This document shows positions 11,364 to 21,514 of a stretch of 64,000 nt of DNA, piece by piece. Numbering within the stretch: the stretch's first letter is position 1; each line of letters opens with the position of its first letter. A program made the position numbers and the translations under genes. Where the stretch lies: positions 38,536,137 to 38,600,136 of the forward strand of contig OY855905.1 in assembly GCA_963693305.1 (NCBI GenBank). The letters are read 5' to 3'. The DNA comes from Meandrina meandrites (Eukaryota > Cnidaria > Anthozoa > Scleractinia > Meandrinidae). Under the pieces are notes generated by a model. The model ran no database searches, was not told where the DNA came from, and worked only from the letters and a program-made list of their open reading frames with translations.

Positions 11364-13990
11364 TCTAGTTGTAAACTTTTTACAAGTTCCTTGATAACAT
11401 GGCGAGACAGGAGTTCACATTTGTTAAGACGATTTGCATGTAATCAAATGTTAGTCAGGTAGAAGGCTGCTTCAGAGTAAACAATGGTCTACTTAAGAGT
11501 TCTTACTAACGAAAAACAGTTCAACTATTGACCCGGTATCCAAGACACTCCGAAGCTAAGTGAACCGTCAAGCTTATTGCGTGGGGCAAATCACGCTACA
11601 TCGGTTGCTTCCGATTTCAACATACACCGGAATGCTTTTATACTTAAATAACAAACTTGAAAAGCATTTGTCAGCAATGTATACCCCAGAGACGATTCTT
11701 GCTCAGCCTAATAAAACCTGAAATACAATATAAACAGTTTGCTATAACGGAAGTTTAAATTAAAGTTCAGTGTAATAAAAGTTCTTTCCCCGTGCGTCAC
11801 TTTTGACACCTTTTACGAAGCATTGACAGTAATTAACACCTATGTATCATTAAAATTTGCATTTCCATGCAAATGTCCCATGAAATGAAATTTCATTTGG
11901 CGTTTTCTTTTAATAAAGTGAGCATTGTTGACTAAATGGGATTCAAATATTTACAATCTGTGCGGTTGTTTGACCGAAGTGGATGGTTTATTTCAGGAAG
12001 AAGGTTTATCATTGCTGATTTGTTGACAAAAGTATTCAATTGACAATTGAACAAAGCTAGCTACGTGCATAATACCTTTATTGGAACAACTGTCTACCAA
12101 ATCACATTCGTACAAAAGGTAGATTAAAATTAAAAAGGCAAATTAGAATTTAGTGGTTGAAATGCTTGTTTCAAATCAGCCGATGGTTTTGGCGATGAAA
12201 GGTTTTTTCAAGAGTCCTTTCCGGCCTTGTCTTGCATGAAATTAGTTAACTGGCTAATTTTAATTTCGTTTTGATTTAAGTCGGATTAAAGACTCATTTA
12301 CGACCAATGACTCGTGGAAATGTCTCATTAGTAAAGACGGAACTATTAGATATTTGCTTTTGTTGTGTGTTTGCTCGCGACTTAATCAAGACAGTGAAGT
12401 TTATTAGCTCACTTTTGTTTCTTGCCACAGCAGCAAATATCTACAATGAGTCGACAAATTTATGATTAGTATCACGTCTTCTGATATTTCTTCTAGCAAA
12501 ACGGCATTAGAATCCTTCTGACCTCCAACAGGCGTCATATGTAGAGAGCGGATATATAGTGCGATTTTAGTCATCCAAAACCTTATTTTAAAGACCTTTA
12601 CACTGATCATGCTATGCTTCTAAACGTTTAGTTCTCTAATTAAAACCGGTAGAACTGAAGAAAATCAGCTACCTTTTGTGTGAAATCCCTATCTCAATTA
12701 CGAGAAAAAAGACTCTCTTTTCTTTTTCAAATTACTTTTTACAACATGCCGATCGATTCGGCCATTGCAGTTACATCACTGATCAAGCGCCGGGATCAAA
12801 CTCCTAGAAGCATCTGTAGAATGAACTTCAAAAAGAGCTTGCTGGGAAACAACACCAAAAACTGTAATGATACCCAAACAGGAACAAGAATAGTTAAGAC
12901 TGTGAAAGACTGTAATGGGCGAGAACCACGAACTTAAAAAAAGCTAAATTTGTGTAGTTCGTTTGAGCAGCCATTCAGGAGATATAGACTGATATCTCGC
13001 CATGACATAAAGGATAAATATTAGTCTAGAAATTGAAGCATGTTTTTTAAGTAAGAAAATTTAGGATTTAGTTTTTACAACGGCAGTAATAACATCACGT
13101 ACCGTACTGACCTTGCTCAAAAAATATTCACCTTTTTCCTTTTTTTTGAAAATAGTTGCTATTCGTCTAACACGTACACCTTCAAATGCCTTGTGCTTTC
13201 CCGGTAAATGAATGACAGGTGGGATGTATTTGCTCGGCTTCTTTCTAGGCCCGAACATTAATTTTCTTCAAAAAACGCAGTTCCCTCCCAGTGGTCAGAC
13301 TATTCGTAGAGGTGACCAGATAGTTCCACGGTGCCACGAAAATATGATCAACTTAGTTGCTTTTAAAAACATCGCAGCAGTACTCTGACACACAGCAGTG
13401 GCAAGCAGGAAATAGAAAACTCCACATGGCGAACGTCTAAATTAGTTCCTTTTATTCTGAAATCGCCTGAAGTGAGCAGTGTCAACTTGTATCGGTCTGA
13501 ACTCAGAATAAGCCCGTAGCAAGTCGACAACAGACAGCTTTAAAACCCTGGGATTCACGGAATAGTTTCTTCGGGAAAATTGTCTCCCATTTTATTTTCC
13601 ATTGACAAAAATTGCAGGGCCCGTGTTGAGAGTTGAGTTCTGGCTAAACAGTGAAACAATTAAATGCAGTTGTACTGAAAAATATTATTTGGCTACAAAT
13701 TAAAGTCTACGTTGGACCCAAGTTCTGTCTACTGTGATAGTCGTATCTGAAGATTTTATTTCCTGGAACAGATACCGACCTTTCCGCAGCTAGCAAGTTT
13801 CTCCCAAGTTTTCGGAAAGTGCTTCAGTCCCATGCCGAAGTGTTCGTTTCTTACTGCGCAAACTTGACGAAACGAACGACTCTCGAAAGTTCCGTTGCAG
13901 GATCGATTTTTATTGGGCTTTAAAAACAATAGAAATGGCCGGAATAAAACACCAAGGAGTTCGTTGGGCAAGTTGTGAGCCATGTTGCAA

Positions 13991-14040
13991 TCTCGTCCGA
14001 CCGCTGGTCTAGGAGAACGTGGACTCTGTGAACGAGATTG
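13991..14040. repeat. Dispersed repeat fragment, copy 1 of 3
   Basis: Contains CCGCTGGTCTAGGAGAACGT followed by GGACTCTGTGAACGAG. Related copies lie at 19208-19245 and 24051-24090. Confidence 0.6.
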
Positions 14041-14344
14041 GTCATGCTTTTGAACCTGTTGGAAGCTCAGGGTTTTCGTTTGAGGCCGGAGGCTGGACGT
14101 ATCGTCGGGTCGATTCCTATTCCACATCTGGTGCCGCTTTGATACCAATATTTGGGAGGGTTTTTTTTACTATTATATTTTTTTCATTTAAGGACCTCAT
14201 GAACTTACGGACTAGAGGGTAACAGGATAAGCAATTAAATTCTTCAAAACGGCCACAATACTCTTTTTTCTTTGTTTTCAACGATAAAATTATGTTGTCA
14301 CCATTCTCCCTCCCCTTCCCCTACCAACTGTCCATTTTCATTCA

Positions 14345-14560
14345 ATATTTTATTTTTTAAAGAGAACTTGAGCGAACTCCAGCCCTGCCTGGGACACTGA
14401 GAAACGCTGGAAACGGCGTTTCTGAGTGTTCGATTTTAAAAATCTCCTGGGGGCGGGCATGCCTACAGACCCCACTAGGTGCTTGCGCCTTCGGCGCTCG
14501 CGAGACGCCCTGCGGTGCAGAGAAAAATTTCACCTCTGGTGCTATCACAACTTTGTTCGA
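14345..14560. repeat. Probable dispersed repeat, GC-rich
   Basis: A GC-rich island in AT-rich DNA contains a small hairpin (GAAACGCTGGAAACGGCGTTTC, near 14400-14423) and the stretch GCTTGCGCCTTCGGCGCTCG. It looks like a transposon fragment. No second copy was located in the window. Confidence 0.35.
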
Positions 14561-15367
14561 TTCGCTACTTTTAAAAACTATTGAAAACCCTGAAAGCTAG
14601 GCATGCGCAATTGAACAGAGTCCGTTATTTTCCAACTTCAAATCGGATCCTTCAAGTCCAGACCGATCGTTCCAGGGCAGCTTGTTTCCCGACCGCTTCA
14701 TGGTAGGGTGAACAGTAAAAGCAAATGCTTCCTACGGACTAATGGGAGCAGCAATAACACAATTTTCGTTAAGTGAGTTGATGTTGTTTTACTGTTTTTA
14801 ACAATGACAACCAAATTAAAGGACACACGAATACGCACGTGATCATCTGAATTTGTCATTACATGCGTGCAAGACATCTCGCGTATTTACTCGTGCGCGG
14901 GTTTACCGCTGCACTTGACCAACCAGTTTTGTCTAAGTTTTATTTTCCGGTATTTTTTGTGTTGACCACAAGCTTATTATTAGGAGCTCATTGGTATCTT
15001 TTGCAATACGGCCGCAGGTGATATGCGAGACTTGACGCTGCGCAGTACGACAATGAATTATTCACTCTGACTGGGTATCTCTATCTAAAGAAATCACAGG
15101 ACACGAGTTTCTTTCTCTCGACAAAATTTATATGAGTCTTATTATATTAATTGACAGTGCACAAACTGAAGAACAAATTATATACAACTCAATATATTTT
15201 ATGATAATTCTACTTTGAAAAGGTAACATAATTACTGGACCTTTCGAGCAAGATTTCGTGGAGAATTTATTGGAGAAGTTCCATTACTTTACGCCAGAGG
15301 CAGGAACGTTTCTTGTGGCACTGCAGAGTGTTTCCCCACACGAGATCTTTCTTTCCCGTAATTCATA

Positions 15368-17089
15368 TCATTTCCTTTTTTCTGTCAGTGGTCGGCTGAT
15401 TCCCCGCGCAGCTTTCACAGCCGATTTTGCCCGGGCTCTCTCGACCGGCGTGACGTCATCCAGGCACTCGCCGGGTGAAAATTTGGGCACGTACACTTTG
15501 ACTTGCTTATTACCAATCGTCATCTGCATTGTCATGTAGCCTTTACTCAGAGCTTTATCAGGCCGTGCATCGTACACAAAATCGTGGCTGGATCTCCTTA
15601 CGTTCCCTTTTGAACCTCTTCTGGACAGATGAGATTGATTTCGCGACATACCTGGACGCGGCTGGGGCGCACTTTGCGCGCGTCCGGTGTAATTTTGTTG
15701 ACTGTTCGCGCCCAATGAACTTGTCTTCCTAACCACGGCTCCGTCACTGAACGATCCATTGGAAGGCAACGAGGCATTGCTAAGCTTACCCCTGGTAATT
15801 TTGTCAACATTATTATTATCGTTATCATTTCTAACTTGAGCGTTATTGTCCTTCCACGAAACCTTCCGATCTTGTTTAGAAAACTTTCGCAGCTCTCCCT
15901 GGTTAGCTTCATTTGCAATCGTCACGCTTTTCTTCGGGACTCGAGGGCTTGTTTCTGGTGTCTCCGGATGAAACCACTTTCCACTGGAAGGGGAGGACGG
16001 AAGTTGAATTCCTTCACCCACGGTGTCCAAACTCATTCTTCTCATGCCAACAACAGTACGTAAAATGCCAGTGGTTCGCTCGCCTGGAGTCACAGTCATT
16101 GACCTAGGTCGTAACCTTGGCCTGAGAGACGGCTTTAGAGAAATTGTCTCTTCTAAAACCACGTTATCATTAACATGTTCATTATAAACCTCTTGCTGAT
16201 GGTTGTCTGATTCCACTTGTTGTTCGGCTGATTTCTCCGAGGTATTCATTTCTCTTACTGTAGAGTCATTTGCACGAGACTTTTTCCTGTTGTTTCCGGC
16301 TACTGCTGAGCCTTTTCGGGAAAGTTTTCTAAACGGCATCTTGGCTTCGTTGTCTTGAATGTTAGCTGGGCATGTCCGACTTCTGAGACGCGAAATACCC
16401 TGTCTTTCTCTCTCATAGGCGGTTTGCGGCCTTAAAATACCATATTTTCTCACTCTGTTACTGAAGTTCTCAAAAATAAGCAATTTTTCATCGTCTTCGG
16501 AGTTTTCGTCATCCACATCCCTAAAGTTTCTCCTGGAGCCTGGCCTTAAAGGTGGTGTTATTTTCCTGTAACGAAACTCTTTCAGGTTCAACGCCGGTAC
16601 GCTAACAGATCGCCCACGACTTTCAGCCGATGGAAAATCGATTAGCTCCTCGCTGTCGGAATTTTCAACTTCGAGACTTGGTATCGTACCCAATTCAAAT
16701 TTATCGATATTGAGTTGTTTTCTAAGTGTGTCTCCATCATAGAAATCCGAACAAGGTATATTTACATCCTTTCCATTTGACGTGCGCACTGTAAAATAAT
16801 CCACATCGCCTTTTTGCTTGTTGGGCAAAATCCGCAGCCCTTTATCTCGTAGAAGCTTTCGCCTTTCTACGCTCACACCGACGTTTTTCTTGACGCCCTT
16901 GATTTTGACTAAGTTCTGACGAACGCCATCGATTTCGTCCGAGATTTGTGAATAATTATGTTGGCTCTCGAAGTCAATTGTTTTCACTCGCTCCTGCAGT
17001 CGAAACGTTTCCACTGAATTCATGCGATGCGTTTTCAATACTCTTGTTGAGGCCACGGATGGGGCCTCCCGAGCACGGCTTACAAACAT
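15368..17089 (-). CDS. Uncharacterised intronless protein, paralogue B (573 aa)
   Basis: Tandem paralogue of the gene at 9615-11363, same strand. The open frame reaches 17122, but the codon there is TTG and in-frame stops lie just upstream, so I place the start at the ATG at 17089; Met23 (17023) is an alternative. Shared blocks fall at nearly the same positions as in paralogue A: residues 20-84 (with GVSVERRKLLR), a PPLRPGSRRNF motif, and a C-terminal motif at about 506-537 with YDARP, KGYMTMQMT, KQVKV and PKF. Between the blocks the sequences differ strongly and are Ser/Arg/Asn-rich, probably disordered. No catalytic motif, signal peptide or membrane span is seen. Function unknown. Confidence 0.85.
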   Translation of the reverse strand: MFVSRAREAPSVASTRVLKTHRMNSVETFRLQERVKTIDFESQHNYSQISDEIDGVRQNLVKIKGVKKNVGVSVERRKLLRDKGLRILPNKQKGDVDYFTVRTSNGKDVNIPCSDFYDGDTLRKQLNIDKFELGTIPSLEVENSDSEELIDFPSAESRGRSVSVPALNLKEFRYRKITPPLRPGSRRNFRDVDDENSEDDEKLLIFENFSNRVRKYGILRPQTAYERERQGISRLRSRTCPANIQDNEAKMPFRKLSRKGSAVAGNNRKKSRANDSTVREMNTSEKSAEQQVESDNHQQEVYNEHVNDNVVLEETISLKPSLRPRLRPRSMTVTPGERTTGILRTVVGMRRMSLDTVGEGIQLPSSPSSGKWFHPETPETSPRVPKKSVTIANEANQGELRKFSKQDRKVSWKDNNAQVRNDNDNNNVDKITRGKLSNASLPSNGSFSDGAVVRKTSSLGANSQQNYTGRAQSAPQPRPGMSRNQSHLSRRGSKGNVRRSSHDFVYDARPDKALSKGYMTMQMTIGNKQVKVYVPKFSPGECLDDVTPVERARAKSAVKAARGISRPLTEKRK

Positions 17090-17122
17090 CTCGCAGAGAA
17101 GCCACAGTTTGTCAAACTCCAA

Positions 17123-18036
17123 TCATCACTGGCCGCAAACTTTCGTCTAGCAAATAACAACTCATATCTGTTGTTGACCTAGCGATATTACGGCGCTTTA
17201 TTGTTCATTAGTTAGTATATTTAATTGGCTCGTTGGTCTCATGAGAGAATATTGTGCAAGCTTGGCGCCATTGTAGTTACTCCTTCAAAGCCGCCATTCA
17301 TCGGCTTAAAAGATTCATTAAGTTCACGCTCCGATACTCACAGGCCATGGTTTTTATACCCTCTTGTTATAAAAATTAATCCAATCGGATTAACTTGTTG
17401 TTTTTAACTCTCTGTTGTCTTCTTTTGAAGGTTATATAACAATTGTAAAGAAATTATTTGCCCAATATTAGCGACTTGTTAATTAGTTTCAAAACGACAG
17501 GTGAACGGTCATTTACCCGGTGTATTATATTCGAAACACATTTTTGACAGTTTCCAAACAATTGTCAACATAATTAGCTACTTGTTATCACTACAAAATA
17601 CGAGATTTCGCAAGCCGCAGCTGTTGCAGGAGAAAGAAAAAATACCCACAGTAATTTTGATTTCAAGCACGATTAAAAACAAAAATACTTGACACTATTG
17701 CAAGTTATAACTGCTGAATTCACGCATAATGCATATCATCAATTGTACGCTTTCCTTCAATTTTATTGATCCAAGTGAAAAACCTGTTCTAATCAATCTT
17801 TTCTTTTGTTGAATAATTTAAGACGAGATACGCAAACTGGCAAAACAATGTTCAAAGAGAAAAGAAAAACGTTCACCGCCTAGCCGCCTATTTGACTTCC
17901 CTATTTTCAAACGTAACGGTGTTTTGGCGAACAACCTTTCGTTCAATGAAACGCTGTTACCTTTCGTTGCTTTCAGCGACTGCTTCCGCAACCCTAACTG
18001 TTGACACAAACGAGAAAGTGTCCCATTTAGACTTAA
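17123..18036. other. Upstream region of paralogue B; no gene seen
   Basis: AT-rich DNA. The segment next to 17123 may hold the promoter of paralogue B, but no element is distinctive enough to call. Confidence 0.35.
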
Positions 18037-18683
18037 GGGGGGAGACTCTTAACTACAGATCCAGAGAAGTTGCTAAGGAATTGCTGAAGACTGTATTTTG
18101 AAGCAAGCGATTTTGAAGCTTTTTGTAACGCTAAATTGTGAATTTTATCGTGGGGTACACATGCTTTGAAAAGTATATCATTGCGCGTGCGAAACTAGTG
18201 CCAGTCCCAAACCGCGCGTTAAAATTTAAAATCCCTAAAACTCAATGGAAACAAGGTAAAGTTCCGATTTCTTTTACGAATTGGAGATAACGTAGCCATC
18301 TTTATAATCTGACGTATGCTTTTACCGTTTACACGAAACTAGGAAACGCTACTGATGAAAGTCTATAAATATGAGTGTATATTACGCCATAACTCTTAAA
18401 ATAATGCGAATTTCGCAAAAACGATACGTCACATTACGCATGTGGGCATTCTTTATCTATTGACGTTCGTTTAAATTTAAAAATCTATCAGCCGTTTGAG
18501 GTTTAGGGCTTTTTCTGTTCTGGTCACGTGATGCGTTAAATATGGCCGTGACTTGAAACTCTTGGAGGAATTTTCAATAGAACAAACTAATGCATAAAGC
18601 TTATCCGTACGAGGTCTGATTTCCAAAATATGCCAATTAGAAACCCGCCTTAGAAACAAATTGGTAGTTAAGAGTCACCCCCC
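18037..18683. mobile_element. TTAA-flanked non-autonomous element (piggyBac-type), copy A
   Basis: TTAA lies at both borders (18033-18036 and 18684-18687). The inverted ends read GGGGGGAGACTCTTAACTAC on the left and the mirror of GGGGGGTGACTCTTAACTAC on the right. The whole body matches the element at 20577-21175 in reverse orientation, for example AACGCGCGG-type words, CATACGTCA / TGACGTATG words and a GAAACTCTTGGAGGAA segment. No transposase frame is seen. The TTAA duplication is the piggyBac signature; the superfamily assignment is inference. Confidence 0.75.
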
Positions 18684-19207
18684 TTAAATACCAGCTGACT
18701 CGCTTTAAGCGTGAATGTTCCGCCAATCGCGTCACGTGAGGTGACATGTTCACGCCGCCTCGATGCAGCCAACGGTATGAACGATGCTGGTTGGGACTCG
18801 AGCGTGGCCTGTGCGATCTATAACAGGAAGTAGATCCCTTACTAATCAGAAAACTAAGGACTTTGCCGGGTTTTATATATTCATGCGACTTTTTTCGATA
18901 TCTTTATTTTAATTTCCCGACCAGCCCCATTGTTTGCTTTTGGTCAGCAGAACCAATCAAAGAGTAATTTCTTTTCTCGGAATCCCACACTAGTACATGC
19001 ACTAGCTACCTCTGGTTTGAAAGATCAACCAGAACGTCTTTAGCCGTAGAGTTAATTCTAACTGTGGACTATAAGGCGGTACAACTCATTTAAAAATGTC
19101 AATAAGAAGTTACAATTCAAAAAAACGATTTCTGATCTTCGTTTTGCTTTGCGCGCCTTTAGCCATCTCGTCGATGTCGAGAGACCGCGCTCCCTTATCC
19201 ATTTCCG

Positions 19208-19245
19208 ACCGCTGGTCAAGGAGAACGTGTGCTCTAGGAATGAGA
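19208..19245. repeat. Dispersed repeat fragment, copy 2 of 3
   Basis: Contains CCGCTGGTCAAGGAGAACGT, matching the fragments at 13991-14040 and 24051-24090. Confidence 0.55.
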
Positions 19246-19340
19246 TCGCGTTTTTAAAAAGAAGAACTAAGCGGACCACACGTCTTATCACAAATTCTTT
19301 TAATCGGCATCAACTCCGGTTTAAGATAAATCATAACCTA

Positions 19341-19405
19341 GCAATGCCTTTCTCCACTCAGGTGTATAAATGGGTACCGGCGACAATAATTTACTGCTGG
19401 GGGTA
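19341..19405 (+). mobile_element. SINE fragment with Nin-DC-like core
   Basis: Contains GCCTTTCTCCACTCAGGTGT, ATAAATGGGTACCGG and TTTACTGCTGGGGGTAACCC, matching the core of the SINE at 54724-55030. Head and tail are missing. Confidence 0.65.
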
Positions 19406-19520
19406 ACCCAGTAATTATTCACCGAAGTGCCACACTCAGTTGAATAACTAATGGACCAAAACATTACTTTTGGTACCAAAAGCGACGGGCGAAGTCATTT
19501 TGTTTCTCTTCGGCTGCTCG

Positions 19521-19620
19521 CAAGTGAATAGTGCTTTGCTAATCACCTCCGAGTTAACCAATCAGCGCTCGCGGAAAGCACTATTCACTTGTATTCACTT
19601 GTATTCACTTGTACTATTCA
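19521..19620. repeat. Inverted repeat followed by a 10-bp tandem repeat
   Basis: CAAGTGAATAGTGCTTTGC at 19521 is mirrored by GAAAGCACTATTCACTTG ending at 19591. It is followed directly by repeats of TATTCACTTG, ending in a degenerate unit. Confidence 0.65.
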
Positions 19621-20576
19621 CTCACAGTATGTTGTATTGGGCGAGGTTGAATCTCCTAAGCAGACAATGCTATGTGGCATTCCACAAGGGAGCACTTTAG
19701 GACCTCTTTTGTTTTTAATATACATAAATGATTTGCCAAACTGCTCAGAAAAACTATGCTTTAAAATCTTTGCAGATGATACCAATGTGTTCGCTTCTGC
19801 AAAGGATCTAAAAACACTTGAACACTTAATGAACTCTGAACTAGTCAAAGTTAAAAAATGGTGCGATATCAACAAGTTGTCAATCAATTTGGGCAAAACA
19901 AACTTCATGATAATTAAATCGTTAAGGAAAAAAGATATGGAAATAAATCTCAACATAGGTAACAGTGATGGCTCCTTCCACTTGCTCGAACGAAAAAAAT
20001 GTATAAAATATCTAGGAGTCATGATTGACGAATCTCTAACTTGGAAATATCATATCGCATATCGCATATATATGTTCACGTATATCTCGAAATACCAGAA
20101 TTATATCGAAATTAAGGCATTATCTCTCTATACAGCAATTAAAACAACTTTACTATAATCTAATTTATCCTTACATATCATATAGCATTTTAGCATGGGG
20201 AAGTGTATATAAGACACATATTAAAAAATACAAGTTAAGCAAAACCATATATTAAGATTAATGTTCTACTCTAAAACGTTTGGCAAAGAAACTGAAAGTG
20301 CCAAACCTCTGTTAAATCTACTAGACGTTCTGACAGTAGACAACATTTATCGTCTCGAAATATTGAAATTCGCACATTTATGGCATAATGGCCTTCTCCC
20401 TAGAGTATTTGACGATATATTTAAATATGCTAGAAATATGCATGGATACAACACAAGATATACAGCCAAACAGAATTTTTATAAGCATAGAGTAAACACT
20501 AATGTAGGAAAGCAATCCGTTACTTTCATGGCAATTGATATTTGGAAAGACCTTCCATCTTATTTTAAAGACTTAA

Positions 20577-21175
20577 GGGGGGTGACTCTTAACTACTAAT
20601 TTGTTTCTAAGGCAGCTTTCTAATTGCTATATTTTGTTCTATTGAAGATTCCTCCAAGAGTTTCAAGTCACGGTCATATTTAACGCATCACGTAACCAGA
20701 ACAGAATAAACCCTAAAACTCAAACGGCGAATAGATTTTAAAATTAAAATGAGCGTCAATAGATAAAGAACATCCACATGCGTAATGTGACGTATCGTTT
20801 TTGTGAAATTCGCATTATTATAAGAATTATGGCCTAATATACACTCATATTTACAGACTTTCATCAGTAGCGTTTCCTTTTTTCGTGTAAACGGGAAAAG
20901 CATACGTCAAATTATAAAGACGGCTACGTTATCTCTGATTCGTAAGAGAAATCGGAACTTTACCTTGTTTCCGTGGAGTTTTAGGGATTTTAAATTCTAA
21001 CGCGCGGTTTGGGACTGGCACTAATTTCGCACGCGCAATGTTATATTTTTCAAAGCAGGTGTACCCTCAAACAAAATTCACCATTTAGCGTTACAAAAAG
21101 CTTCAAAATCACTTGCTTCAAACTACATTCTTCAGCCATTCCTTAGCAACTGCTCCAAATCTGTAGTTAAGAGTC
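20577..21175. mobile_element. TTAA-flanked non-autonomous element, copy B, inserted in the LINE
   Basis: The left border is TTAA (20573-20576) followed by GGGGGGTGACTCTTAACTAC. The body is the reverse complement of copy A (18037-18683) with scattered differences. On the right the terminal C-run and part of the TTAA appear deleted, and host sequence resumes near 21176. Confidence 0.75.
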
Positions 21176-21475
21176 AATTCCCAAGAAAATAAAACGTTAC
21201 CTCCTGTCAGAACAAAAACTAAACTGACTCTCCACCAGACTAAGTTTGTAGATTTTCGCAAGTTTTTCTCTCTATTATAACTTATTAATTACCTGTTTTC
21301 CTTTTTTACTATTGATAACATCAACTGTATGGGGAGCTAACTTGAAAACCTGCCGGTTCATTTAGCTCCCCAGCTCAATACTTAACTAACTACGAATTCC
21401 TGTAACACCTCATCTCTATTTTACTAAGAATACGAACGAAACTGTAAACTTCATTATGAGCTGAATAAAAAAAAT

Positions 21476-21476
21476 A

Positions 21477-21513
<37 letters not shown>

Positions 21514-21514
21514 G
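21476..21514. repeat. ATT microsatellite
   Basis: A run of TTA/ATT triplets forms the 3' tail of the LINE remnant. Confidence 0.85.

Larger units (their letters stand above)
11364..15367. other. Intergenic DNA between the two paralogues
   Basis: No convincing gene. A 65-codon minus frame at 13061-13258 has no recognisable homology. Repeat fragments occur at about 13991-14040 and 14345-14560. Confidence 0.4.
19625..21514 (+). mobile_element. 5'-truncated, frameshifted LINE with reverse-transcriptase remnant, split by a DNA element
   Basis: A non-LTR retrotransposon remnant. The first frame (to 20155) has the reverse-transcriptase motifs LCGIPQGSTLGPLLFLIYIN and FADDTNVFAS, typical of the CR1/L2/Jockey group. 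After a frame change near 20158 a second frame (20261-20576) gives the C-terminal part, ending in WKDLPSYFKDL. There it is cut by the element at 20577-21175; a short matching frame resumes at about 21176 and stops near 21225. The 3' region has a GGGGAGCTAA / TTAGCTCCCC hairpin (21332-21374) and ends in an ATT-repeat tail at about 21478-21514, as LINE 3' ends often do. The N-terminal half and endonuclease are absent. Not functional. Confidence 0.85.

Noticed and set aside
13061..13258. 65-codon minus-strand frame between the paralogues
   Set aside because: It has an ATG and a basic sequence but no recognisable motif and no link to the paralogues; too short to support.
15368..17122. Start of paralogue B at 17122
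   Set aside because: The codon there is TTG with in-frame stops directly upstream; the first ATG is at 17089.
19625..20599. An intact LINE or a retroviral polymerase
   Set aside because: The N-terminal part is absent, the frame is broken and split by an insertion, and the motifs and ATT tail fit a non-LTR element.
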